A stretch of DNA of 64,000 nt, taken from DATMGU01 sp035555315. GTDB lineage: Bacteria; Pseudomonadota; Alphaproteobacteria; ATCC43930; CGMCC-115725. The stretch's first letter is position 1. Every line of letters begins with the position of its first letter. The notes under the pieces are model-generated. The model had not been told where the DNA came from. It worked only from the letters and a program-made list of their open reading frames with translations, and made no database searches. Where the stretch lies: NCBI GenBank assembly GCA_035555315.1, contig DATMGU010000114.1:45971-109970 (forward strand). Reading direction: 5' to 3'. A program made the translations under genes and the position numbers. This document shows positions 54,062 to 62,405 of the stretch, in pieces.

Positions 54062-55509
54062 CGGCCGCGCCCTTGATCGCCCGCTCGCTCGACGAACTGG
54101 AAGCCGTCGTGCGCCGCGATCTCGCCTATACCGACTATCCGGCCCATCCCTGGGTGCCGGCGCACCAACATGACGGGCAAAGGCCGCTCGACGTCGCCAT
54201 CATCGGTGCCGGCCAGGGCGGCATCGGCACGGCGTTCGGTCTGCTGCGCGAACAGATCACCAATATCGAGGTGTTCGACCGCAATCCTGAAGGGCTTGAA
54301 GGCCCTTGGGTCACGTTCGCGCGTATGATTACCTTGCGCACGCCAAAGCACGTCACCGGACCGGATTACGGTGTCGCCAGCCTGACGCCGCGCGCCTGGT
54401 ACGAGGCGAAATTCGGCGCCGAGGCCTGGGCGGCGCTGGGCAAGATCTCCCGCCAGGAGTGGCAGGCCTATCTGGGCTGGTTTCGCCGCGTGGCCGGCAT
54501 TCCCGTGCGGAACGATACCGAAGTCACGGCGATCACACCGGATGCCGACATGCTGCGACTGACGCTGGCGACGCCGACCGGCATAGTCGAACGCTATGCC
54601 CGCAAGGTTGTGCTGGCGACGGGTATCGACGGCAGCGGGCGTTGGCAGATTCCGGATTTCATCAGCGGTACCGTCCCGCCGGAGCGCTTCGCGCATACGG
54701 CACAGGACATCGACTTCACGCCTCTCGCCGGCCGACGGGTCGGGGTGCTGGGGGCCGGGGCATCGGCGTTCGACAACGCCGCGACGGCGTTGGAGGCGGG
54801 CGCCAAATCGGTCGATCTGTGCCTCCGGCGGCGCGACATCCCGCGCATCAACCCCTACCGATGGATGGAATCAGCCGGCTTTCTGGGGCATTACGCGGCG
54901 ATGCCGGACCTGCTGCGCTGGCGCTTCATGCGGCATATCTTCAATCTCAACCAGCCGCCACCGCAGGACACCTTCTGGCGCTGCCGCAACCATTCCAATT
55001 TCGCCTATCACACGGCCTGCCCCTGGACATCCGTCGCCATGCAGGGCGAGGACATCGTGGTGGCGACGCCGTTGGGCGAGATGCGCTTCGACTTCCTGAT
55101 CGTCGGTACCGGCTTCGCCGTCGATCTCGGCCTACGCCCCGAGATGGCCGTGATCGCCGGACACATCGCCACCTGGGCCGATCGCTTCACCCCACCCGTC
55201 GGCGAGGAGAGTCCGCTGCTGTCGGGTCACCCCTATCTCGGCGACGCTTTCCAGTTTACCGAGCGGGTGGCGGGCACCGCCCCCTATCTCGCCAATATCC
55301 ACAACTTCACCTTCGGCGCGACACCCAGCATGGGTCTGTCGGGCGCCTCGATCAGCGGCATGAAATACGGCTTGCGCCGGCTCGTCGCCGGCCTGGCGCG
55401 GGATCTCTATGTCGGCGACACCCAGGCGCATCTGGACAGCCTGCTCGCCTATGTCACGCCCGAACTGGTCAGCACCGAGCGCGAGGATGCGCCGTCGCCC
55501 GCCGCCTGA
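54058..55509 (+). CDS. FAD/NAD(P)-dependent oxidoreductase (monooxygenase-like)
   Basis: A 483-residue soluble flavoprotein with two dinucleotide-binding folds: VAIIGAGQGGIGTAFGLL near residue 45 and VGVLGAGASAFDNAATAL near residue 230. ARKVVLATGIDGSG and FLIVGTGFAVDLGLRPEM are ATG-type flavoprotein strands. This resembles Baeyer-Villiger/N-hydroxylating flavin monooxygenases. It is the only oxygenase-like gene in the purine cluster, divergent from the transporter operon. GTG 54058 is preferred because it overlaps the leader frame; GTG 53974 is another option in frame. Substrate unknown; a role at the urate step is an inference. Confidence 0.75.
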   Translation: MTAAPLIARSLDELEAVVRRDLAYTDYPAHPWVPAHQHDGQRPLDVAIIGAGQGGIGTAFGLLREQITNIEVFDRNPEGLEGPWVTFARMITLRTPKHVTGPDYGVASLTPRAWYEAKFGAEAWAALGKISRQEWQAYLGWFRRVAGIPVRNDTEVTAITPDADMLRLTLATPTGIVERYARKVVLATGIDGSGRWQIPDFISGTVPPERFAHTAQDIDFTPLAGRRVGVLGAGASAFDNAATALEAGAKSVDLCLRRRDIPRINPYRWMESAGFLGHYAAMPDLLRWRFMRHIFNLNQPPPQDTFWRCRNHSNFAYHTACPWTSVAMQGEDIVVATPLGEMRFDFLIVGTGFAVDLGLRPEMAVIAGHIATWADRFTPPVGEESPLLSGHPYLGDAFQFTERVAGTAPYLANIHNFTFGATPSMGLSGASISGMKYGLRRLVAGLARDLYVGDTQAHLDSLLAYVTPELVSTEREDAPSPAA

Positions 55510-55515
55510 ACCGAC

Positions 55516-56856
55516 TCATCCGTGCAGGGTCGCCGCCGCCGCATTCTGACGCCGGATCAAGCCGGCGAGATCCAAGCCCGGGATCGCCCCCTCCTCGACT
55601 ACCCACTTTCCCGCGATCATGACGCGATCGGCCCGATGCGCCCCGGCGAGCACCAGGGCCGCCAGCGGATCGATGGCGCCGGCGAACCGCAATTCGTCCA
55701 AGGTGAACAGCGCCAGATCGGCCGCCGCCCCGGGTTCGATCACGCCGAGCTCCGGGCGGCCCAGACAGCCGGCCGAGCCGGTCGTCGCCCAGCGCAGCGC
55801 GTCACGGGGTGTCACCTGGGCGACGCCATAGCGGCCACGTTGCAACAGGAAGGCGGCGCGGACTTCCTGCATGAGATTGGACGCGTTGTTGGAGGCCGAC
55901 CCGTCGACGCCTAACCCGACCGCGACACCGGCGGCTTCCATCTCGCAGAGCGGGCAATGACCCGATGCGAGAATCTGGTTGCTGCACGGGCAATGCGTCA
56001 CGCTGGTTCCCGCCGCCGCCAGCCGGGCGATCTCGGCGCCGCTGAAATGGATGCCATGCGCCAGCCAGGTCCGGTCGTGCAGCCAGCCGCATCGCTCCAG
56101 ATAGTCGAGCGGAGAGCAGCCATGCATCGCCTCGCAGAATCGGGCTTCGTCATGGGTCTCGGCGAGATGGGTATGCAGGCGCACGCCCCGGCTGGCGGCG
56201 AGCTCCGCGGTCCGGCGCATCAGCGAGGTCGACACGCTGAACGGCGAGCAGGGCGCCAGGGCGATTTGCACCATCGCATGGGGGCCGGGTTGGTGGTACC
56301 GGTCGATCAGCCGGGCGCTATCCGCGAGGATCGTATCCTCGTCCTGGACCACGCTGTCGGGCGGCAGGCCGCCATCCCGCTGCGAGCGGTTCATCGATCC
56401 ACGCGTGAGCATCACCCGCATGCCGAGACGCCGGGCCGCTGCGATCTCGATGTCGATCGCCTCCTCCAGGCCGGCTGGAAACACGTAGTGATGATCGGTC
56501 GTCGTCGTGCAGCCCGACAGCAGCAGCTCGGCCAGGGCGACGGTCGCCGCGCAGTCGAGCAGGTCCGGCGTCAACCGCGCCCAGATCGGATAGAGGGCGG
56601 TGAGCCACGGGAACAACTCCCGATCCAACGCGGCCGGCGTCGCCCGCGTGAGCGTTTGATAGAAATGATGGTGCGTGTTGATCAGACCGGGCAGCACGAC
56701 ATGGCGGCTGGCATCGAAGATCGCATAACCCGGCGTCGCAGGCTCGGCGCCGACGTCGACCGTTTCGACGATCCTGGCCTTGTCCACGACGATGCCCCGT
56801 GCGGCTCCCTCGGCCAGGATCGCGCAGGGATCGCGGATCCAGAGCGGTGAGGTCAC
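55516..56856 (-). CDS. 8-oxoguanine deaminase-like amidohydrolase
   Basis: A 446-residue metal-dependent deaminase. Metal ligands are seen in LINTHHHFYQTLTRA, HTHLAETHDE, LAHGIHFS and GLGVDGSASNN. The N-terminal ALDRELFPWLTALYPIWARLTPDLLDCAATVALAELLLSGCTT region matches the 8-oxoguanine deaminase group, which converts 8-oxoguanine to urate; other TrzN/AtzB-like deaminases are possible. The start is GTG at 56856, overlapping the PuuE stop (GTGA). Urate formation fits the downstream urate pathway genes. Confidence 0.85.
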   Translation of the reverse strand: MTSPLWIRDPCAILAEGAARGIVVDKARIVETVDVGAEPATPGYAIFDASRHVVLPGLINTHHHFYQTLTRATPAALDRELFPWLTALYPIWARLTPDLLDCAATVALAELLLSGCTTTTDHHYVFPAGLEEAIDIEIAAARRLGMRVMLTRGSMNRSQRDGGLPPDSVVQDEDTILADSARLIDRYHQPGPHAMVQIALAPCSPFSVSTSLMRRTAELAASRGVRLHTHLAETHDEARFCEAMHGCSPLDYLERCGWLHDRTWLAHGIHFSGAEIARLAAAGTSVTHCPCSNQILASGHCPLCEMEAAGVAVGLGVDGSASNNASNLMQEVRAAFLLQRGRYGVAQVTPRDALRWATTGSAGCLGRPELGVIEPGAAADLALFTLDELRFAGAIDPLAALVLAGAHRADRVMIAGKWVVEEGAIPGLDLAGLIRRQNAAAATLHG

Positions 56857-57782
56857 GAGGCCGCGCGGTACGGATGGGTTTGCAGCCAGTGGCGGGCGAT
56901 GTCGATGCGCCGCGCGATCCAGACCCGCTCGTGACCCTCGATATAGTCGATGAAGCGCGCGAGCGCGGCGATGCGGCCGGGCTTGCCGACGATGCGGCAA
57001 TGCAGGCCGATGGACATCATCTTGGGTGAGGCGGCACCCTCGGCATACAGCACGTCGAAGCTGTCCTTCAGATAGGTATAGAACTGATCGCCGGAGTTGA
57101 AACCCTGCGCCGCCGTGAAGCGCATGTCGTTCATGTCGAGCGTGTAGGGAACGATCAGCTGCGGCTTGCCCCAGATGGTGTCGTAATAGGGCAGGTCGTC
57201 GGCGTAGGAATCGGCGTCGTAGACGAACCCGCCTTCTTCGACCACCAGGCGCGCGGTGTTCGGGCTGGTGCGTCCGGTGTACCAGCCCCGCGGGCGCTCC
57301 CCGGTCAGGCGTCGGTGAATGTCGATCGCCCGCGCCATGTGTTCGCGTTCCACCTCTTCGGCCACGAATTGGTAGTTGATCCAGCGATAGCCGTGGGAAG
57401 CGATTTCCCAGCCGGCTTTCAGCATGGCGTCGACAGCTTCCGGATGCCGCTCCATGGCCATGGCGATCGCGTAGACGGTCAGCGGCAGGCGGCGTTCCGT
57501 GAACAGGCGCCAGATACGCCAGAACCCGGCGCGGCCGCCGTAATCATAGAGGCTTTCCATGCTGACGTGACGCATGCCCGGTATCGGCTGCGCCCCGACG
57601 ATTTCCGACAGGAACGCTTCGGACGCGGCATCGCCGTGGAGAATGGAATTCTCACCACCTTCCTCGTAGTTGAGCACGAACTGCACGGCGACGCGCGCGC
57701 CGCCCGGCCAGCGCGGGTCGGGTGGGTGGGCGCCGTAGCCGATGAGGTCGCGGGGGTAATCGGGGGTGTTCATCTGCGTCAT
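56853..57782 (-). CDS. puuE: allantoinase, polysaccharide-deacetylase type
   Basis: PuuE hydrolyses allantoin to allantoate without a metal, unlike amidohydrolase allantoinases. The 309-residue protein starts YPRDLIGYGAHPPDPRWPGGARVAVQFVLNYEEGGE (in part), with later GWEIASHGYRWINYQ, GWYTGRTSPNTARLV and DADSYADDLPY, all typical of PuuE. It lies 27 bp after the 5-hydroxyisourate hydrolase and overlaps the deaminase by 4 bp. Confidence 0.93.
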   Translation of the reverse strand: MTQMNTPDYPRDLIGYGAHPPDPRWPGGARVAVQFVLNYEEGGENSILHGDAASEAFLSEIVGAQPIPGMRHVSMESLYDYGGRAGFWRIWRLFTERRLPLTVYAIAMAMERHPEAVDAMLKAGWEIASHGYRWINYQFVAEEVEREHMARAIDIHRRLTGERPRGWYTGRTSPNTARLVVEEGGFVYDADSYADDLPYYDTIWGKPQLIVPYTLDMNDMRFTAAQGFNSGDQFYTYLKDSFDVLYAEGAASPKMMSIGLHCRIVGKPGRIAALARFIDYIEGHERVWIARRIDIARHWLQTHPYRAAS

Positions 57783-57809
57783 GGGACGACCTGCATTATG
57801 GGATGGCCC

Positions 57810-58157
57810 TCATCCGCCGCGATAAGTCGAATACCCGAAGGGGCTCATCACCAGCGGCACGTGGTAATGCGCATGCGGGTCGCCGATGCCGAAGCGCACC
57901 GGCACCTGGTCGAGAAACGGCGGATCACCCGTCGCGACGCCGCGCGACCGGTGATAATCGCCGACGAAGAAGACGATCTCGTAGCTGCCGGCGGACAGCT
58001 CGGCGGCATGCAGCAAGGTGGCCCGCCCGCCCGCGTCGAGAATAGCCGCCGTCGCCGGTGTCGGGTCGGGCGCCAGCCGCCGGAATTCGACACGCATCCC
58101 ATCGGCCGCGGCGCCGCGCGCCGTGTCCAGCACATGGGTCGTCAATTTGCCGACCAT
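57810..58157 (-). CDS. uraH: 5-hydroxyisourate hydrolase
   Basis: The 115-residue transthyretin-like enzyme opens 5-hydroxyisourate to OHCU. It has the N-terminal LTTHVLDTARG histidine motif, the FFVGDYHRSRG segment and a C-terminus PFGYSTYRGG; most members end YRGS, so the last residue is a small deviation. AGAGGA ten bases before the ATG lies inside the tandem repeat of the spacer. It follows uraD on the same strand. Confidence 0.94.
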   Translation of the reverse strand: MVGKLTTHVLDTARGAAADGMRVEFRRLAPDPTPATAAILDAGGRATLLHAAELSAGSYEIVFFVGDYHRSRGVATGDPPFLDQVPVRFGIGDPHAHYHVPLVMSPFGYSTYRGG

Positions 58158-58167
58158 AATCCGACAA

Positions 58168-58240
58168 TCCTCTTTGATGCAGGCGGGCCTCTTTGATGCA
58201 GGCAGGCCCTTGATGCAGGCGGGCCCCTCGATGCAAGCGG
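58168..58240. repeat. short tandem repeat between uraD and uraH
   Basis: Four copies of a 16-19 base unit with core TTGATGCAGGCGGGC: 58170-58188, 58189-58207, 58208-58224 and a degenerate 58225-58240. On the transcribed strand the last copy supplies the AGAGGA ribosome binding site of uraH. Confidence 0.75.
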
Positions 58241-58260
58241 ATGGAGCAAGCGCGGCGGCG

Positions 58261-58773
58261 TCATGTCTGTCGGCAGAAATCCAGCAGCCTGATCCGGGCG
58301 ATCTCGCCGATCTCGCGGAGGGCCTGTCGCCGTTCCGCCAGCGGATCGAGGTCGAGGCGGCGCTGAAATTCGGCCAGGATCGAGGTCTTGTCGTGGTGCC
58401 GGACGCAGATGATGAACGGGAACCCGAATTTTTCGCAATAGGCTTGGTTGAGCCGCTGGAACAGCGCGTATTCCTCGGCGGTTAGCTGGTCGAGGCCGGC
58501 GCCGGCCTGCTCGCGCGTCGATTCCGCGGTCAGGGTGTTGGCGCGCGCCGCCTTGCCGGCGAGGTCGGGATGCGCCCGGATCAACGCGAGTTGGGCCGTG
58601 TCCGTCGCCCCGGTCACCGTCGCCACCAGCGCGTCATGCAATGCGCCGATCGTCGTGAAGGGGCGTCTTTCCCAGGTTGCTTCGGCGATCCAGGGGGAAT
58701 GCTCGAAGAGCGGGCCGAGAACCGCGACGAACCCGGCGCGGTCTAGGGCGTTCAACGCATCAAGGCTCGGCAA
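58261..58773 (-). CDS. uraD: OHCU decarboxylase
   Basis: UraD decarboxylates 2-oxo-4-hydroxy-4-carboxy-5-ureidoimidazoline to S-allantoin. The 170-residue protein has LFEHSPWIAEATW, the IRAHPDLAGKAA histidine motif and LNQAYCEKFGFPFIICVRHH, all standard. The start is TTG at 58773 (PSLDALNALDRAGF). It is the first of the uraD-uraH-puuE-deaminase minus-strand group. Confidence 0.94.
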   Translation of the reverse strand: MPSLDALNALDRAGFVAVLGPLFEHSPWIAEATWERRPFTTIGALHDALVATVTGATDTAQLALIRAHPDLAGKAARANTLTAESTREQAGAGLDQLTAEEYALFQRLNQAYCEKFGFPFIICVRHHDKTSILAEFQRRLDLDPLAERRQALREIGEIARIRLLDFCRQT

Positions 58774-58908
58774 GGCGCTACCCCGTTCTGTTGAAGGCGA
58801 ATCGTGGCGAAAAGCACGGGCGAGACCGGATCAAGCTTGTCGGTGTTCCCTATCAGCGCCGTTGGGGGCTTGAATAGGCTGTTCAGGGGCCGGAACAACG
58901 GCTCGCGG
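58774..58908. other. intergenic, nothing recognised
   Basis: Region upstream of uraD; probably carries its promoter. No RNA gene or palindrome recognised. Confidence 0.4.
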
Positions 58909-59058
58909 TCAACGCCTGGGCTCCTCTATAGTTCTCTCGACCGCCGCTGTTGCCGATGAGGTGAGCAGGAACAGGCGGTTGGGGCGCAGCGGAAAGGGGC
59001 GAAAGCCGAAGCCCTCATAGAACGCCGCCGCGCGATTTTCGCACTCAGGCAGGTCAAG
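58909..59058 (-). pseudogene. C-terminal remnant of a GNAT acetyltransferase
   Basis: Translation from about 59058 gives LDLPECENRAAAFYEGFGF and then RPFPLRPNRLFLLTSSATAA, the last strand-helix-strand of TacT-type GNAT proteins. The N-terminal acetyl-CoA-binding part is absent, so this cannot be a working enzyme. It faces away from the second GNAT remnant at 59084. Confidence 0.6.
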
Positions 59059-59083
59059 ACGCTCGCAGAAACATGGCGGCATC

Positions 59084-59449
59084 GTTCGTTCTGATGCTCC
59101 GGGCGGAGCCATCGCCGGCTACTACACCTTGTCTTCGACGGCCGTGATGCCGTCCGACCTGCCGGGGGAGGTCATCCGCAAGCTGCCGCGCTATCCGCTC
59201 ATCCCGGCAACCTTGCTTGGCCGGTTCGCGGTCGATCTTCGTTATCGTGGCAAGGGCTACGGACGCTTCCTGCTCGCCGATGCTCTGCTCCGATCCGTTC
59301 GCAGCGAAATCGCATCCTTTGCCGTTGTCGTGGATGCCAAGGATGACGATGCCCGCCGCTTCCATGAACGAGAGAGTTTTTTGCCGTTTCCCGACCAGCC
59401 GATGAAGCTGTTCCGTGCGATGGCGGATATCGCAGCCCTGTTTGACTAG
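59084..59449 (+). pseudogene. 5'-truncated TacT-like GNAT acetyltransferase
   Basis: The frame reads GGAIAGYYTLSSTAVMPSDLP, then RKLPRYPLIPATLLGRFAVDLRYRGKGYGRFLLADALLRS (acetyl-CoA loop R-G-K-G-Y-G) and VVDAKDDDARRFHERESFLPFP to the stop. Complete TacT-type toxins have another 50 or so residues before this point, and a DUF1778 antitoxin upstream; neither is present, and there is no proper start with a ribosome binding site. TTG 59129 could give a 106-residue product lacking the first strands. Confidence 0.65.
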
Positions 59450-59491
59450 GCCGACCCGCGCTCCTGCGCCCTAACGGGACCATCGGCCATG

Positions 59492-59526
59492 AAAAAGCCC
59501 AGCAACTCATTGAAGCTGCTGGGCTT
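59492..59526 (-). terminator. factor-independent terminator after tRNA-Ala
   Basis: On the minus strand a perfect 10-base stem (AAGCCCAGCA/TGCTGGGCTT) with a 12-base loop is followed by a T run. It starts six bases after the tRNA 3' CCA. Confidence 0.85.
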
Positions 59527-59531
59527 GATCT

Positions 59532-59607
59532 TGGTGGAGCCATGCGGAATCGAACCGCAGACCTCTACAATGCCATTGTAGCGCTCTACCAACTGAGCTA
59601 TGACCCC
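59532..59607 (-). tRNA. tRNA-Ala (anticodon GGC)
   Basis: Read on the minus strand it folds as a full cloverleaf: acceptor GGGGTCA/TGGCTCC, D arm GCTC...GAGC, anticodon stem CTACA/TGTAG with loop ATGGCAT (anticodon GGC), T arm TGCGG-TTCGATT-CCGCA, and an encoded CCA. The G3:U70 pair, the alanine identity element, is present. Reads GCC codons, abundant in this genome. Confidence 0.97.
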
Positions 59608-59725
59608 AATCACATGCGGGATCGCTAATACGCGATGCCCGTATTTGGGAGCGGCAACCTAGGTAGGGCCAAGCTCCGAGGCAAGGGAAAAATGCGCCCC
59701 TTGCTCGAACCTTGGCAAGGGGCCG

Positions 59726-60091
59726 TTAGCGCTCCTCTTCCTCGTCGACATTCTCGATGACCTCGGCCATGTCGTCCTCGTCCTCGCCCAGTTCCGAGGC
59801 GTCTTCGATCATGTCCTCGTCTTCTTCCTCGGCCTCGTCCGCGACAACCACCTCGTCCTCGACGATCTCGGCCTCCTCGACCTCGATATCCGGATCGGCT
59901 TCGGCGACGGCGACCGGCACGGCTTCCTTCTCCGCCACGGCGGCGGTGCGGGTGCGCCGTGTCTTCAGGAATGCCTCCGGATCGTATTCCGTGTGGCATT
60001 TCGGGCAGGTGATCGGGTCATGCTGCAGGTCATAAAAGCGCGAGCCACAATTCTGGCAGATGCGCTTGGTGCCCCATTCGGGTTTCGCCAC
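59726..60091 (-). CDS. FYDLN-type acidic zinc-ribbon protein (TIGR02300)
   Basis: A 121-residue protein. The first 45 residues form a zinc ribbon: RICQNCGSRFYDLQ and ITCPKCHTEYD (two C-x2-C pairs). The rest is a low-complexity Glu/Asp/Val tail. This is the alphaproteobacterial TIGR02300 family, of unknown function, commonly found next to aroA. Start is GTG at 60091 with GGAG seven bases upstream. It is divergent from aroA. Confidence 0.93.
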   Translation of the reverse strand: MAKPEWGTKRICQNCGSRFYDLQHDPITCPKCHTEYDPEAFLKTRRTRTAAVAEKEAVPVAVAEADPDIEVEEAEIVEDEVVVADEAEEEDEDMIEDASELGEDEDDMAEVIENVDEEEER

Positions 60092-60263
60092 GGGGTTGCT
60101 CCGTCGTCGCTATGTCGGGTAGGTGAAGATATGCCAGTGTCTGACGTGACGCTATGTCAGCGCCTGGCGAGCGGCGGCAATTGCCATGATCGTCGTCGCC
60201 TGTCAAAGCAAAATGCCGCGATGTCGGTAAGCCGACCCACGAATTCTAGGAGTACACCACGTC

Positions 60264-61601
60264 GTGACGTCCGTGCAAACGCCGCTTACCGCCCGGCGAT
60301 CCGGCCCGCTGACCGGCCGGATCGCCGTGCCTGGCGATAAATCCATCTCGCACCGGGCCCTCATGTTCGGCGCGCTGGCGGTCGGCCGCACCACGGTCAG
60401 CGGCCTGCTGGAAGGCGAGGACGTGCTGAGCACGGCCGCCGCGGTGGCCGCCCTCGGCGCCACGGTGACGCGCACCGGGCCGGGTGCCTGGTCGATCGAC
60501 GGCGTCGGCATCGGCGGCTTGGTCGAGCCCGATCGCGTGCTCGACATGGGTAATTCGGGTACGGCGGCACGCCTGTTGATCGGTTTGGTATCGACCCACC
60601 CGATCACGACGTTCTTCACCGGCGATTCGTCGCTGGTGCGCCGCCCGATGCAGCGGGTGACCGTGCCGCTGGAACGCATGGGGGCGGGTTTCATCACCCG
60701 TGCGGGGCGGATGATGCCGCTGGTCGTGCAGGGCTGCGAGGCGCCGGTACCGATCGAATACCGTTTGCCGGTCGCCTCCGCCCAGGTCAAATCGGCGGTG
60801 CTGCTCGCCGGCCTCAACACGCCGGGCCGCACCAGCGTGATCGAACCCGCGGCGACCCGCGACCATTCCGAGCGGATGCTGCGCGCGTTCGGCGCCGAGG
60901 TGACGGTGGAGGAACTGGGCGACGGCGCCCGCCGGGTCACGGTGACCGGCCAGCCCGAGCTGACGCCGGCCGTGATCGAGGTGCCGGGCGATCCGTCCTC
61001 GGCGGCGTTCCCCCTGGTCGCGGCCCTGCTGACGCCCGGCTCGGAGGTCACGATCGAGGGCGTCGGGCTTAACCCGTTGCGCACCGGCCTGCTGGACACG
61101 CTGATCGAGATGGGCGCCGCGATCGAGATCCGGAACCCACGTCTGGCGGGCGACGAGCCGGTCGGCGATTTATACGTTCGAGCGGGCATTTTGCGCGGCA
61201 TCGCGGTGCCGGCCGAGCGCGCGCCGCGCATGATCGACGAATACCCGATCCTGGCGGTGGCCGCCGCCTGTGCCGAGGGCACCACCGTGCTGCACGGGTT
61301 GGAGGAACTCAAGGTTAAGGAAAGCGATCGGTTGGCGGCCGTCGCCGGCGGCCTCGCCGCCTGCGGCGTCGCCGTCACGGTCGAGGATGCCACCTTGACC
61401 ATCCAGGGGCTGGGTGGCCCGCCGCCGGGCGGCGCCCGGATCGCCGCGCGGCTCGATCACCGCATCGCCATGGCCTTCCTGGTGATGGGCATGGTTGCCC
61501 GCGCGCCGGTCGAGATCGATGACGGTGCCACCATCGAGACCAGTTTTCCCGGCTTCGTCGACCTGATGAATGGCCTCGGCGCCTCTATCGGGACACCATG
61601 A
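60264..61601 (+). CDS. aroA: 3-phosphoshikimate 1-carboxyvinyltransferase
   Basis: AroA (EPSP synthase) joins phosphoenolpyruvate to shikimate-3-phosphate in aromatic amino-acid synthesis. The 445-residue protein has GDKSISHRALMFGALAVG, DMGNSGTAARLLIGL, PVASAQVKSAVLLAGL and LKVKESDRLAAVA. The motifs fit the class II enzymes of Agrobacterium type (NSGTAARL). The start is GTG at 60264 with AGGAG upstream. It overlaps cmk by 4 bp. Confidence 0.97.
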   Translation: MTSVQTPLTARRSGPLTGRIAVPGDKSISHRALMFGALAVGRTTVSGLLEGEDVLSTAAAVAALGATVTRTGPGAWSIDGVGIGGLVEPDRVLDMGNSGTAARLLIGLVSTHPITTFFTGDSSLVRRPMQRVTVPLERMGAGFITRAGRMMPLVVQGCEAPVPIEYRLPVASAQVKSAVLLAGLNTPGRTSVIEPAATRDHSERMLRAFGAEVTVEELGDGARRVTVTGQPELTPAVIEVPGDPSSAAFPLVAALLTPGSEVTIEGVGLNPLRTGLLDTLIEMGAAIEIRNPRLAGDEPVGDLYVRAGILRGIAVPAERAPRMIDEYPILAVAAACAEGTTVLHGLEELKVKESDRLAAVAGGLAACGVAVTVEDATLTIQGLGGPPPGGARIAARLDHRIAMAFLVMGMVARAPVEIDDGATIETSFPGFVDLMNGLGASIGTP

Positions 61602-62281
61602 GCCGGGACACCATGAGCGTCGTCGCGATCGACGGACCGGCGGCGGCCGGCAAGGGTACGCTGGCGCGGCGCCTTGCCAAGCATTTCGGCCTTGCCTATC
61701 TGGATACGGGCAAGCTGTACCGCGCCACGGCCCTGCACGTGATTGAAGCGGGCGACGATCCGGCCGATCCGGCGGCGGCGCGCCGCGCCGCCCTGGCGGT
61801 CCGGCCCGATGAGCTCGCCAATCCGCGGCTGCTGGACGAGGATGTCGCGCGGGCGTCCTCGGTGGTCGCGGCGGAACCGGGGGTGCGGCAGGCCTTGCTG
61901 GCATTCCAGCGCGGCTTCGCGGCCGCCCCACCGGAGGGTACCCGTGGTGCCGTGCTGGATGGACGGGATATCGGCACCGTGGTCTGCCCCGATGCCGCGG
62001 TCAAACTCTACGTCACCGCGTCGGCCGAGACTCGGGCGGCGCGGCGAGTGAAAGAGTTGCGGGATCGCGGGGTGGAGAGTATAGAAGCAGCCGTTTTGCA
62101 GGATCTGCTGGTGCGGGATCAACGCGACGCGTCGCGCTTGTCCGCCCCATCAAAACCTGCCGAGGATGCGATCGTGCTCGATACGACGCATCTGGATGCT
62201 GACGCGGCATTCGCCATCGCGGCCGATCTGGTCGGGCGGAAACTGCGTCCGTGGTCCGCCGAAGGTCCCTCGCGGGACTAG
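61598..62281 (+). CDS. cmk: cytidylate kinase
   Basis: Cmk phosphorylates CMP and dCMP with ATP. The 227-residue protein has the P-loop IDGPAAAGKGTLARRLA, YLDTGKLYRA (usually YLDTGALYR; here Lys), LDGRDIGTVVCPDA and RDQRDASRLSAPSKPAEDA. The ATGA overlap with aroA and the following rpsA are the conserved alphaproteobacterial order. Confidence 0.96.
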   Translation: MSRDTMSVVAIDGPAAAGKGTLARRLAKHFGLAYLDTGKLYRATALHVIEAGDDPADPAAARRAALAVRPDELANPRLLDEDVARASSVVAAEPGVRQALLAFQRGFAAAPPEGTRGAVLDGRDIGTVVCPDAAVKLYVTASAETRAARRVKELRDRGVESIEAAVLQDLLVRDQRDASRLSAPSKPAEDAIVLDTTHLDADAAFAIAADLVGRKLRPWSAEGPSRD

Positions 62282-62405
62282 GGCGACCACCCGGCAAACG
62301 ACGTTTTTACGGGTCATCACCGCCGCGCCCGATCTTGTCGGCGGTTGACCGGTTCGCCTTGATCCCCGGCGGTCCGGTCTTTCTTGTTTGGGATCAGGAG
62401 AGCCG

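Noticed and set aside
45544..57000. Many plus-strand frames over the purine cluster
   Set aside because: High-GC antisense shadows of genes with clear catalytic motifs on the minus strand.
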